A DNA stretch of 33,965 bases from Mycobacterium sp. (GTDB lineage: Bacteria; Actinomycetota; Actinomycetes; Mycobacteriales; Mycobacteriaceae). The position numbers and the translations under genes were made by a program. The first letter of the stretch is position 1. Each line of letters opens with the position of its first letter. The notes beneath the pieces were generated by a model. It saw only the letters and a program-made list of their open reading frames with translations, did not search any database and was not told the origin of the DNA. Location: positions 1 to 33,965 of the forward strand of contig JAGQTU010000043.1 in the NCBI GenBank assembly GCA_020438865.1, read 5' to 3'. Below, in pieces: positions 24,811 to 31,250 of this stretch.

Positions 24811-26339
24811 GCCGGCGTCGCGCGGTTGATGCCGTCGTTGCCGGACTTCACGGTGATGGCCGCGCCCAACGGGTCGCCGTCGGTCATCAGGCTCACCAGA
24901 TCCGGGTCGGTGGCCAGGGCCATGAACCGGCTGCCGTCGGCGTCGAGGCGACCGATGATGACGCCGGTGCGTTCCGGCCAGTCGTAGCGCACCGAATACG
25001 TCTCGATGACGCCCGGACCGTCGGCGTTGCGGGTCACCACCACCTTCGGCAGCGCGGCGATGTCCGCCTGCAGCGCCTTTCCGCGGTCGGGCGCCCAGTC
25101 GACGGGCGTCGTGGAGTACACGCCGACGGAGTACTTGCTCATGACACCCCCGTTGGCACCCACCAAGCCGAATCCTCCTGGCCGGTCCCGCATTTCGGCG
25201 ACCATCTCGGCGATCGCATGTAGGGAGTAGCTGTTGCCGGGGCCGCCGAAATAGGGCAGGCCGCCGGTGAGGGTGAACCCGCGCGGATCGTCGGCATCCA
25301 GACCGAACGCATCGCACACCGCGAAGACCGGGAAGGGGAAGCAGCTGTAGAGGTCGAAGGCGCCCACCTGGTCCATGGTGATGCCGGCGACCCGAAGTGC
25401 TTCCGCCACAGACTGTTTCACCGAGATACTGACGCTGAGGTCGACGCGGTCAAGCAGGTCCTGCTCGGTCTGGTCGGCATGCCCGTGCAGAAAGACCCAC
25501 TTCTCCTCGGGCACCCCCAGCCGACGGGCGGCACCCACCGACATGATCAGCGCGGCCGCACCCTGGTTCACCTGGTCACGCGCCACCATCAGCCGGGGGT
25601 ACGGGTCGCAGATCATCCGGTTCTGGTCGGTGACGGTGATCAACTCGGCGACCGAACGCTCCACCGGCGAGGACGAAAACGGGTTCTTAGCAGCCACTTT
25701 GGAGAACGGCGCGAACAACTCGGCCATGTCCCTGCGGTAGTCGGCGACGCCGCGGCCGAGGCGGGCACGCCTGGCGTTGTCGAGCAACCCGTACTGCACC
25801 GGCGCGCCGGTCAGACCGTGCTTCGCGGTGTACTCGCTCATGTACTGCTCGTATCCGTACCCGCGATCCTCGAGCTGGCCGCCGACCGTCTCGCTGAAGT
25901 CGGGCTTGTCGTCGCGGCCCGCGTAGAACTTCTCGGTGGATCCCGGCTCCGAGCCGAGGATCAGCGCCACCTCGATATCGCCGGCGGCGATCGAGCCGGC
26001 GAACTCGGTGACCAGTTTCTGCGGGCCGTTGCCGCCGATGGACTCGAGCACCGCGCGCGCGGGATCGGCACCGACGCGGCGGGCCACCGAGCGCAGGTAG
26101 TTGTCCGAGCAGCCGAAGGCCGGCTTGGTGAACGGCGAGCAGATCTCGAACTGGCGCAGCCCGGCGAACATCTCGATGGCCCGGGCCACCGCCACGACGT
26201 CGGTGCCGGTGTCGGCAAGGGCGGCGCGAACGGCCTCGGTGGCCAGCTCGACCGACGACATTCCCCGGTAGCCGGGGTCGTCGACACGTTCGGTGAACTG
26301 ACCGACGCCGACGATGACGGGGGTGCGCGAATCCACCAT
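24807..26339 (-). CDS. Thiolase-like protein (TLP1-like) lacking catalytic cysteines
   Basis: This 510-aa protein of the thiolase superfamily begins RTPVIVGVGQFTER and has an extra C-terminal domain (about 430-510; TYSVRYDWPERTGVIIGRLD) like the additional domain of mycobacterial thiolase-like protein 1. The nucleophile position of true thiolases (NRLCGSG) reads ESIGGNGPQ (about 99-107). The NEAF segment reads YSCFP (331-335), the GHP histidine region reads GGPGN, and the second cysteine region reads GANGGVM with N396. Normal thiolysis is therefore unlikely. It may bind acyl-CoA or carry out another acyl transfer. ATG at 26339 is chosen because MVDSRTPVIVG is the family start; there is no clear Shine-Dalgarno. 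It lies 53 nt after sucD, separated by a hairpin. Confidence 0.82.
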   Translation of the reverse strand: MVDSRTPVIVGVGQFTERVDDPGYRGMSSVELATEAVRAALADTGTDVVAVARAIEMFAGLRQFEICSPFTKPAFGCSDNYLRSVARRVGADPARAVLESIGGNGPQKLVTEFAGSIAAGDIEVALILGSEPGSTEKFYAGRDDKPDFSETVGGQLEDRGYGYEQYMSEYTAKHGLTGAPVQYGLLDNARRARLGRGVADYRRDMAELFAPFSKVAAKNPFSSSPVERSVAELITVTDQNRMICDPYPRLMVARDQVNQGAAALIMSVGAARRLGVPEEKWVFLHGHADQTEQDLLDRVDLSVSISVKQSVAEALRVAGITMDQVGAFDLYSCFPFPVFAVCDAFGLDADDPRGFTLTGGLPYFGGPGNSYSLHAIAEMVAEMRDRPGGFGLVGANGGVMSKYSVGVYSTTPVDWAPDRGKALQADIAALPKVVVTRNADGPGVIETYSVRYDWPERTGVIIGRLDADGSRFMALATDPDLVSLMTDGDPLGAAITVKSGNDGINRATPA

Positions 26340-26366
26340 AGTTCGACAGGCTAATAGATCCGGCGG

Positions 26367-26388
26367 CACCGACCGTCATCGGCCGGTG
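26367..26388 (-). terminator. Hairpin between sucD and the thiolase-like gene
   Basis: On the minus strand CACCGGCCG-ATGA-CGGTCGGTG forms a 9-bp stem (one G-U pair) with a 4-nt loop, 4 nt past the sucD stop. There is no U-tract, but it is the strongest simple hairpin I found in the intergenic regions. It probably ends or reduces transcription after sucCD. Confidence 0.55.
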
Positions 26389-26392
26389 AACG

Positions 26393-27295
26393 TCACAGGC
26401 TGGTCAGGATCTCCCTGGCCAGTGCGGCCGTCGCGGACGGCGTCTTGCCGACCTTGACCCCGGCCGCCTCAAGGGCTTCCTTCTTGGCCGCCGCGGTGCC
26501 CGAGGAGCCGGACACGATGGCGCCCGCATGGCCCATCGTCTTGCCCTCCGGTGCGGTGAAGCCGGCGACATAGCCGACGACCGGCTTGGACACGTTGGCC
26601 TTGATGTAGTCGGCGGCCCGCTCCTCGGCGTCGCCGCCGATCTCGCCGATCATCACGATGACCTTGGTCTCCGGATCCTTCTCGAACGCCGCGATGGCGT
26701 CGATGTGGGTGGTGCCGATGACCGGGTCGCCGCCGATGCCGATGGCGGTCGAGAAACCGAAATCCCGCAGCTCGTACATCATCTGGTAGGTCAGCGTGCC
26801 GGACTTCGACACCAGGCCGACCGGGCCCTTGCCGGTGATGTTGGCCGGGGTGATGCCGACCAGCGCCTCACCCGGCGTGATGATGCCGGGGCAGTTCGGC
26901 CCGATGATCCGGGTCTTGTTGCCGTGCTCGACGTTATAGGCCCAGGCATATGCGGTGTCCTGCACCGGAATTCCCTCGGTGATCACCACCAGCAGCGGAA
27001 TCTCGGCGTCGATCGCCTCGATGATCGCGTCCTTGGCGAACTTCGGCGGCACGAACGCGATGGACACGTCCGCGCCGGTCTCCTTCATCGCCTCGGCGAC
27101 GGTGCCGAACACCGGCAGTTCGATGTCCTTGCCCGCGTTGTTCACGTGCGACACCGTGGTGCCGGCCTTGCGGGCGTTGACACCACCGACTACCTGGGTG
27201 CCGGCCTTGAGCATCAGTGCGGTGTGCTTGGTGCCCTCGCCGCCGGTGATGCCCTGGACGATGACCTTGGAGTCCTTGTTCAGAAAGATCGACAT
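26393..27295 (-). CDS. sucD: Succinyl-CoA synthetase alpha subunit SucD
   Basis: This 300-aa subunit of the TCA-cycle enzyme interconverts succinyl-CoA and succinate with nucleotide phosphorylation. The CoA-binding N-domain begins [20 protein letters not shown]. The phosphorylated histidine is H256 in [11 protein letters not shown], and [12 protein letters not shown] is the other signature. ATG at 27295 has AAGGAG 8 nt upstream. It follows sucC by 11 nt. Length and sequence are entirely ordinary. Confidence 0.97.
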   Translation of the reverse strand: MSIFLNKDSKVIVQGITGGEGTKHTALMLKAGTQVVGGVNARKAGTTVSHVNNAGKDIELPVFGTVAEAMKETGADVSIAFVPPKFAKDAIIEAIDAEIPLLVVITEGIPVQDTAYAWAYNVEHGNKTRIIGPNCPGIITPGEALVGITPANITGKGPVGLVSKSGTLTYQMMYELRDFGFSTAIGIGGDPVIGTTHIDAIAAFEKDPETKVIVMIGEIGGDAEERAADYIKANVSKPVVGYVAGFTAPEGKTMGHAGAIVSGSSGTAAAKKEALEAAGVKVGKTPSATAALAREILTSL

Positions 27296-27306
27296 CTGTT
27301 GGCTCC

Positions 27307-28470
27307 TTACTTGTTCGCCAGCTCGGCGGCTTTGTCGGCGCCGGCGTCCATGGTCTCGGCCTGGATCACCAGCGGGTGGTTGGCCTCGGCCAGAATCCGG
27401 CGACCTTCGTCGACGTTGTTGCCGTCCAGCCGGACCACCAGGGGCTTGTTGGCCTCGTCCCCGAGGATCTGCAGGGCCTTGACGATGCCGTTGGCCACCG
27501 CGTCGCACGCCGTGATGCCGCCGAAGACGTTCACGAACACGCTCTTGACCTGCTTGTCACCCAGGATGACGTCCAGACCCGCGGCCATCACCTCGGCCGA
27601 GGCGCCGCCGCCGATGTCGAGGAAGTTGGCCGGCTTGACCCCGCCGTGCTTCTCCCCGGCGTAGGCCACCACGTCCAACGTCGACATCACCAGACCGGCG
27701 CCGTTGCCGATGACACCGACCTGGCCGTCGAGCTTGACGTAGTTCAGGTCGTTCTGCTTGGCCTTGAGCTCCAGCGGATCGGTGGCGTCCTTGTCCTCGA
27801 ACTCGGCGTGGTCGGGATGCCGGAAATCGGCGTTGCCGTCCAGGGTGACCTTGCCGTCCAGCGCCAGGATCTGGTCGTCGGGCGTGCGCACCAGCGGGTT
27901 GACCTCGACCAGGGTCGCGTCCTCGCCGACGAAGACCTCCCACAGCTTGGCGATGGTCACCGCGGCTGCGTCCAGCACCTCGGCGGGCAGGTGGCCCTGC
28001 TCGGCGATCGAGCGGGCGAAGGCCAAGTCGACGCCCTTGACCGCGTCGACGGGGACCTTGGCCAGCCGCTCCGGCTTGGTGGCGGCCACCTCCTCGATCT
28101 CCATGCCGCCCTCCACCGAGCACATCGCCAGGTAGGTGCGGTTGGCGCGGTCGAGCAGGAAGGAGATGTAGTACTCCTCGGCGATATCGCTGGCCTCGGC
28201 GACCAGCAGCTTCTTGACGATGTGGCCCTTGATGTCGAGCCCGAGGATGTTCTTGGCGTGGGTGTAGGCGTCCTCGGCGGTGGCGGCGTACTTCACGCCA
28301 CCGGCCTTACCGCGGCCACCAACCTTGACCTGTGCCTTGACCATGACCGGCCGGCCGATCTCCTCGGCGATGGCCTTGGCGTCCGCGGGGGATTCGGTCA
28401 CCCGGCCGGGGGTGGTGGGCACGTTGTGCTTGGCGAACAGTTCCTTCGCCTGATACTCGAAAAGATCCAT
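27307..28470 (-). CDS. sucC: Succinyl-CoA synthetase beta subunit SucC
   Basis: This 387-aa ATP-grasp subunit begins [22 protein letters not shown]. It shows [17 protein letters not shown] (nucleotide-binding loop), [10 protein letters not shown] (metal site) and the C-terminal [22 protein letters not shown] at 28470 has only a weak GAG upstream. Upstream lies a 259-nt divergent region with two CRP-like boxes and a possible -10, TACAGT (minus strand, 28545-28540). Confidence 0.97.
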   Translation of the reverse strand: MDLFEYQAKELFAKHNVPTTPGRVTESPADAKAIAEEIGRPVMVKAQVKVGGRGKAGGVKYAATAEDAYTHAKNILGLDIKGHIVKKLLVAEASDIAEEYYISFLLDRANRTYLAMCSVEGGMEIEEVAATKPERLAKVPVDAVKGVDLAFARSIAEQGHLPAEVLDAAAVTIAKLWEVFVGEDATLVEVNPLVRTPDDQILALDGKVTLDGNADFRHPDHAEFEDKDATDPLELKAKQNDLNYVKLDGQVGVIGNGAGLVMSTLDVVAYAGEKHGGVKPANFLDIGGGASAEVMAAGLDVILGDKQVKSVFVNVFGGITACDAVANGIVKALQILGDEANKPLVVRLDGNNVDEGRRILAEANHPLVIQAETMDAGADKAAELANK

Positions 28471-28539
28471 GAGGCTCACTGTCTGTGTCGGCGATTTCGG
28501 GGGAGACAATTTCTCGTTTGCGGAGGTCGCTCCTCGGGA

Positions 28540-28552
28540 ACTGTATCGACAG
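28540..28552 (-). promoter_or_regulatory. Putative sucC -10 with overlapping palindrome
   Basis: TACAGT on the minus strand (28545-28540) fits TANNNT and predicts a start near 28533, with a leader of about 63 nt. It overlaps the 12-bp palindrome CTGT-ATCG-ACAG (28541-28552). No good -35 is seen. Confidence 0.3.
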
Positions 28553-28584
28553 CACAACGGACCCCTGACGCCGCGTACCGCTCA

Positions 28585-28626
28585 TGTGGTCCATCTCACC
28601 GCTGGGCCGAAGTGATTCAACTCACA
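28585..28626. promoter_or_regulatory. Two CRP-like boxes between sucC and the M23 peptidase
   Basis: AGTGATTCAACTCACA (28611-28626) differs from TGTGA-N6-TCACA at one position. TGTGGTCCATCTCACC (28585-28600) differs at two. Their centres are 26 bp apart. Relative to the inferred sucC start they lie near -60 and -85, positions from which CRP can activate. Confidence 0.45.
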
Positions 28627-28673
28627 ATCCTCAGCGGAATACCGGCATGAGTTGCCACCCTCGTTGGAATTTG

Positions 28674-28710
28674 GTTAACGTCTCTGGGTCTAGGTAACGC
28701 TTTGGTCACG
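28674..28710 (+). promoter_or_regulatory. GTNAC-type repeats before the M23 peptidase (MtrA-like)
   Basis: GTAACG (28694-28699) and GTCACG (28705-28710) are direct repeats with an 11-bp period (GTNAC-N6-GTNAC). A GTTAACG lies upstream at 28674-28680. MtrA of actinobacteria binds paired GTNAC-type repeats before cell-wall hydrolase genes. The pair ends 19 nt before the start codon. Confidence 0.4.
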
Positions 28711-28729
28711 ACTCGAGGGACGATCCGTT

Positions 28730-29767
28730 TTGACGCAGCAACGGCCGGCCACCACTCCCACCGGAGAAGAGCCCGCTGCACGTCCCCTGAGCAGGGCTTT
28801 TGATCCCGCCCTTGTCGACGTGACGGATATCATCCCGTTCAACGAGTTCGGCGATCTGCACGAGCTGGACTTCAGCGAGCACGCCGCCTTCGACACCGGA
28901 TCCCAGGTCATGGGCAGCCCGGCGCTCGACGACCTGCATGACATCGACGATCTCGCGCCGCTGCGGCTGGCCGTGCCCGCCGAGTTCGCCGCCAAGGGCG
29001 ACAAGCGCCCCACCGAGCGGCCCCGGTACTCCAACACCGAAGACACCGACATCCTGCCGCGCACCCCGCAGCACCGCAGGCAGCCCACCAGCGCCGCCAA
29101 AGGCCGGGTCATGATCGCCGCGATGGCCGCGGGCGCCGCGGCCGCCGCCGCGTACACCGCGGTCAAGCCGCCGGAGAACGTGGTCACCAAGACCGTGCTG
29201 GCCGCCGAGAAGACCCCGATCGACGGCGCGGTGACCACCCCCCCGCGCGGCATGCAGCTGATCGCGGTGCGGCCGGCCGCCGACGTCGCCGTGCACAGCG
29301 AGGAGCTGGCCAAGGGTGTCGCGTTCGCGCAGGAGCGCGCCGAGCGCGAGGCCCGGCTGCAGCGTCCGCTGTTCGTGATGCCGACCAAGGGCATCTACAC
29401 TTCCGGCTTCGGCTACCGGTGGGGCGCCCTGCACGCCGGCATCGACCTGGCCGGCCCGATCGGCACCCCGATCTACGCGGTGTCCGACGGCGTCGTGACC
29501 GACGCCGGGCCCACCGCGGGCTACGGGGCCTGGGTCAAGATCCGGCACTCCGACGGGTCGGTCTCGCTGTACGGCCACGTCAACACCTGGCTGGTCCAGG
29601 TCGGCCAGCGGGTGTTCGCGGGCGACCAGATCGCCACCATCGGAAACCGGGGCGATTCGACCGGCCCGCACCTGCACTTCTCGATCCTGCAGAACGGCAC
29701 GAACTTCATCGACCCGGCGTCGTGGCTTGCCGCTCGAGGAATCAAGCTCGGGCCCTACGCCGGCTGA
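28730..29767 (+). CDS. Membrane-anchored M23 (LytM) family peptidase
   Basis: This 345-aa protein has a long acidic cytosolic region (1-120), one membrane helix (about 126-145), an extracytoplasmic linker, and an M23 domain (about 215-340). The zinc/catalytic residues H235 and D239 (HAGID), H283 (YGH), and H314 and H316 (GPHLHF) are all present, so it should be an active peptidoglycan endopeptidase rather than a degenerate LytM activator. The start is TTG at 28730 with GAGGGA about 9 nt upstream. The cytosolic part carries two DLH[ED][IL]D motifs (residues 42-47 and 69-74). It is divergent from sucC, as is Rv0950c in the order I recall. The next gene starts 4 nt after its stop. Confidence 0.9.
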   Translation: MTQQRPATTPTGEEPAARPLSRAFDPALVDVTDIIPFNEFGDLHELDFSEHAAFDTGSQVMGSPALDDLHDIDDLAPLRLAVPAEFAAKGDKRPTERPRYSNTEDTDILPRTPQHRRQPTSAAKGRVMIAAMAAGAAAAAAYTAVKPPENVVTKTVLAAEKTPIDGAVTTPPRGMQLIAVRPAADVAVHSEELAKGVAFAQERAEREARLQRPLFVMPTKGIYTSGFGYRWGALHAGIDLAGPIGTPIYAVSDGVVTDAGPTAGYGAWVKIRHSDGSVSLYGHVNTWLVQVGQRVFAGDQIATIGNRGDSTGPHLHFSILQNGTNFIDPASWLAARGIKLGPYAG

Positions 29768-29771
29768 CCCG

Positions 29772-30392
29772 GTGACCGCGCCGAACGACCCGCGCTCCAC
29801 CCCGAACATCATCCGGCGCCAACCGTCCGGACCCCTTCCGCAGCCCGCGTCCGATGACACCCGGACCGGCATCATCCGTCGCGCACCCACCGGTTCCACA
29901 CCGGTGGCGGCCGAACCCCGCACCACACACATCCCCCGCCCGGTCGTCGAGGATGCTCCGACCGGCCTGATCAATCGCGCCAGGCCGGTGTCGGTTCCGG
30001 GCCGGTCCGTCCCCGTCGACCTGTCGACGGGCCGCACCGCGATGGCGGCCAGTGCGGTCAGCATCGTCAGCGGCTGGGCCACCGCGGTGGTGGCGACCGA
30101 TCTGATCACCGGGTGGTGGAGCACCGATCGGCTGTTCTGCGTCGCGGTCGGCTTCCTGGGCCTGCTGTTCGCGGTGACGACGGTGGCGGGCGTGATCCTG
30201 CTGCTGTTACGCCGCTCGGTGGGCCGCTACCTGATCGCCTTCGGCGCGGTGATAGCCCTGCTGACCTTCGGCAGCGTGTTCCTCGCCGGGGCACGAATCC
30301 CGTTGGCGGTCTACTTCATTCCCCTGCTGCCGGTCGCCAGTCTGGTGCTGGCGCTACATTCGGAGACCCGGCGCTGGTGCCGCTTGCGGTGA
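29772..30392 (+). CDS. Unrecognised membrane protein with IIRR-type N-terminal repeats
   Basis: This is a 206-aa protein. Residues 1-80 are polar and Pro/Arg/Thr-rich, with four degenerate repeats centred on [IL]I[RN]R or similar (NIIRR 12-16, GIIRR 33-37, HIPR 53-56, GLINR 65-69), each beside Thr/Ser-Pro or Pro-Thr. Residues about 88-200 hold three to four hydrophobic segments, and it ends in a basic RRWCRLR tail. GTG at 29772 is 4 nt after the M23 peptidase stop, with weak Shine-Dalgarno support, so it is probably translationally coupled to the peptidase. Its last 77 bp overlap the 3' end of the opposing PAP2 gene. I recognise no family. A regulatory or scaffolding role beside the peptidase is conjecture. 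Confidence 0.65.
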   Translation: MTAPNDPRSTPNIIRRQPSGPLPQPASDDTRTGIIRRAPTGSTPVAAEPRTTHIPRPVVEDAPTGLINRARPVSVPGRSVPVDLSTGRTAMAASAVSIVSGWATAVVATDLITGWWSTDRLFCVAVGFLGLLFAVTTVAGVILLLLRRSVGRYLIAFGAVIALLTFGSVFLAGARIPLAVYFIPLLPVASLVLALHSETRRWCRLR

Positions 30393-31248
30393 CGGCGCGG
30401 GTGTTGTCCCACCAGACGCCGACCAGCATGACCGCGCCGGCCCAGGCCGCGCCGAGGAGCCAGCCGGCCACGACATCGCTCACGTAGTGCACGCCCAGGT
30501 ATACCCGCGAGAAGCCCACCGCACCGGTGACCCCCACCGCGACGCTCCACACGGCGACCCGGCCCCTCCAAGAGGTGACCAGCCACCGGGACAGCATCCA
30601 CGCGCACAGCAGGCCGACCGCGGCCGTGCCGGTCGCATGGCCGGACGGAAACGAGTAACCGTCCTCGGAGAGGATCGCGTACGGCAGCGCGGGCCTGCTG
30701 CGGCCCACCACCAGCTTGGCGGTGAGGATCAGCAGCCCGATCCCGGCCGTCCCGATCAGGCCCAGCACCGCGGGCAGCCACTTGCCGGACCGCCAGGTCA
30801 CCGCGACGCTGACCAGCACCGCGACCGTCACCTCGGCAGCCGTATTGCCAAGCAGTGAAACGCCTTTCAGCGCCGCCGTGAGCCAGGGGTCACGGTGCGC
30901 CGCCAACCACGTCGTGGTGGGCCCGTCCACGGCGTTGATCCCATCACCGACGAGAACGTCCTCGAGCACCTCGGCCAGGGCGGCCGCCAGTGCGGCGACG
31001 ACGACGAAACCAGCCAACAGGGCCGCCGCCGCCGTGACCGTCAGCGAGAAACGTCGGGCCAGCATCCGGGCGGGCGCGCCGAGGTGGCGCGCCACCGCCC
31101 CATTGCGGATGCGCTCCCACGCGCCGGCCAGCAGCCGCGGGCTGTGCGCCAGCCACACCGCGACCGCCACGAACGCCGCCAGCAACAGCAGAACCAGGAC
31201 ACTGACCGGGCCGAAACCGCTTGCGCCGGGCGGCTGAGCCACCAGCAC
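30316..31248 (-). CDS. PAP2-family membrane phosphatase
   Basis: This is a 310-aa membrane protein with about six to seven hydrophobic segments and all three PAP2 phosphatase motifs: K178-x6-R185-P186 (KLVVGRSRP), PSGH at 201-204, and S247-R248...H254...D258 (SRVYLGVHYVSD). It probably removes phosphate from a lipid phosphate or polyprenyl pyrophosphate on the outer face of the membrane. The start is GTG at 31248, 2 nt after the uvrD1 stop, or GTG at 31242. No Shine-Dalgarno is apparent, suggesting coupling to uvrD1. The last 25 codons overlap the opposing gene. Confidence 0.87.
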   Translation of the reverse strand: MLVAQPPGASGFGPVSVLVLLLLAAFVAVAVWLAHSPRLLAGAWERIRNGAVARHLGAPARMLARRFSLTVTAAAALLAGFVVVAALAAALAEVLEDVLVGDGINAVDGPTTTWLAAHRDPWLTAALKGVSLLGNTAAEVTVAVLVSVAVTWRSGKWLPAVLGLIGTAGIGLLILTAKLVVGRSRPALPYAILSEDGYSFPSGHATGTAAVGLLCAWMLSRWLVTSWRGRVAVWSVAVGVTGAVGFSRVYLGVHYVSDVVAGWLLGAAWAGAVMLVGVWWDNTRAVTASGTSAGSPNVAPAPDWRPAAGE

Positions 31249-31250
31249 GG

